From: Phycisphaerae bacterium
GTDB taxonomy: Bacteria; Planctomycetota; Phycisphaerae; Phycisphaerales; SM1A02
NCBI GenBank assembly: GCA_002591705.1
Contig: PAAB01000021.1
Span: 45,319 to 51,483 of the forward strand
Length of the DNA: 6,165 bases
Direction: 5' to 3'
Below, one piece after another: positions 5,677 through 6,165 of the stretch. The notes under the pieces are model-generated. The model made no database searches. It was not told the origin of the DNA and saw nothing but the letters and a program-made list of their open reading frames with translations. The stretch's first letter is position 1. Every line of letters starts with the position of its first letter. The position numbers were made by a program, and so were the translations under genes.

Positions 5677-6165
5677 GTGCCAACGCCAACGAGTTCCATC
5701 TGCGGCTTGCCCACAGTCCGGATCCCGACGATGCCTTCATGTGGTGGCCGTTGGTGGGCATGGAGGGGGAAGGGCCCGAGGTCGATACGGGACGATGGTC
5801 CTTCGAACTGGTGACGGGTGACATCGAGCGTCTCAACCGGGAGTCCGAACTCGGGACGTGGGAGATCACGGCCATCAGTTGCGCGCAGTACCCGCGGGTC
5901 TCGGACCGCTACGCCTTCACCGCGTGCGGTGCGTCCATGGGCGACGGCTACGGCCCGAAGCTGGTGACCACGTCTCCGTGCGATCTCGAATCGCTCCTGT
6001 CCGGATCGCCGCACGTGCTGGTGCCGGGCGATCGCACCAGCGCCCTGGCGACCCTGCGGATGATGTGTCGTGGTTCGGATCTCACCTGGCAGGCCGTGGA
6101 CTTCGAGACGATCGGCGACCGGGTCGCCTACGCCGGCGCCCTGGGCGCCTACGCCGACGCCAACG
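5673..6165 (+). CDS. mqnD: MqnD-like 1,4-dihydroxy-6-naphthoate synthase (3' end beyond window)
   Basis: This is the start of a menaquinone enzyme of the futalosine pathway; MqnD converts cyclic dehypoxanthine futalosine to 1,4-dihydroxy-6-naphthoate. I translated 164 residues from GTG 5673 to the window edge. The N-terminus RLAHSPDPDDAFMWWPL corresponds to the signature near the start of MqnD proteins, which in other phyla reads closer to SPCPNDTF. Further matches are GDGYGPKLV and VPGDRTSALATLRMM, which fit the conserved GxGPxLV and IPGxxTTA regions of this periplasmic-binding-protein-like fold. The start GTG overlaps the ligase stop (GTGA), with GGGGGAG 5 bases upstream, so the two genes are surely co-transcribed. 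The related MqnA shares the fold, but the SPDPDDAF motif favours MqnD. The last third of the protein is missing. Confidence 0.82.
   Translation, partial: MSANANEFHLRLAHSPDPDDAFMWWPLVGMEGEGPEVDTGRWSFELVTGDIERLNRESELGTWEITAISCAQYPRVSDRYAFTACGASMGDGYGPKLVTTSPCDLESLLSGSPHVLVPGDRTSALATLRMMCRGSDLTWQAVDFETIGDRVAYAGALGAYADAN

Overview
The window looks like a piece of a GC-rich bacterial chromosome, most likely a planctomycete of the Phycisphaerae type. The evidence is a secreted protein ending in the 'VPAPG - short hydrophobic stretch - poly-Arg' sorting tail common in that group, a futalosine-pathway menaquinone gene (mqnD-like), and a LexA of the 'GVSKVTVFEHV' kind. The taxonomic call is an inference from these family traits.

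Layout. (1) Positions 1-882, minus strand: lexA, cut by the left edge, is preceded by an unrecognised protein gene with a very strong ribosome binding site. That gene's reading frame runs about 200 bases into lexA without a stop. (2) Positions 883-1161: a divergent control region with an iron-box-like inverted repeat, a perfect 16-bp palindrome and a leader hairpin next to the ribosome binding site of the unknown gene. (3) Positions 1162-2340, plus strand: a class V (CefD-like) PLP enzyme. (4) Positions 2341-2637: no gene seen. (5) Positions 2638-3180, plus strand: a small secreted PEP-CTERM-type protein, followed by a clear intrinsic terminator. (6) Positions 3277-4065, minus strand: a lipoprotein with a helical-repeat region and a C-terminal SPOR domain. 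(7) Positions 4192 to the right edge, plus strand: an AMP-forming acyl-CoA/acid ligase whose stop codon overlaps the start of an mqnD-like gene.

How the genes work together. The left unit is probably an SOS-type operon in which LexA controls itself and the unknown upstream gene. The right unit is a translationally coupled pair, ligase plus menaquinone enzyme. The middle genes look like single-gene units: a PLP enzyme of unknown substrate, an exported surface protein and a peptidoglycan-binding lipoprotein. No RNA genes, insertion sequences, CRISPR or phage genes were found. The most unusual part is the left operon and its control region, not a new multi-gene system.
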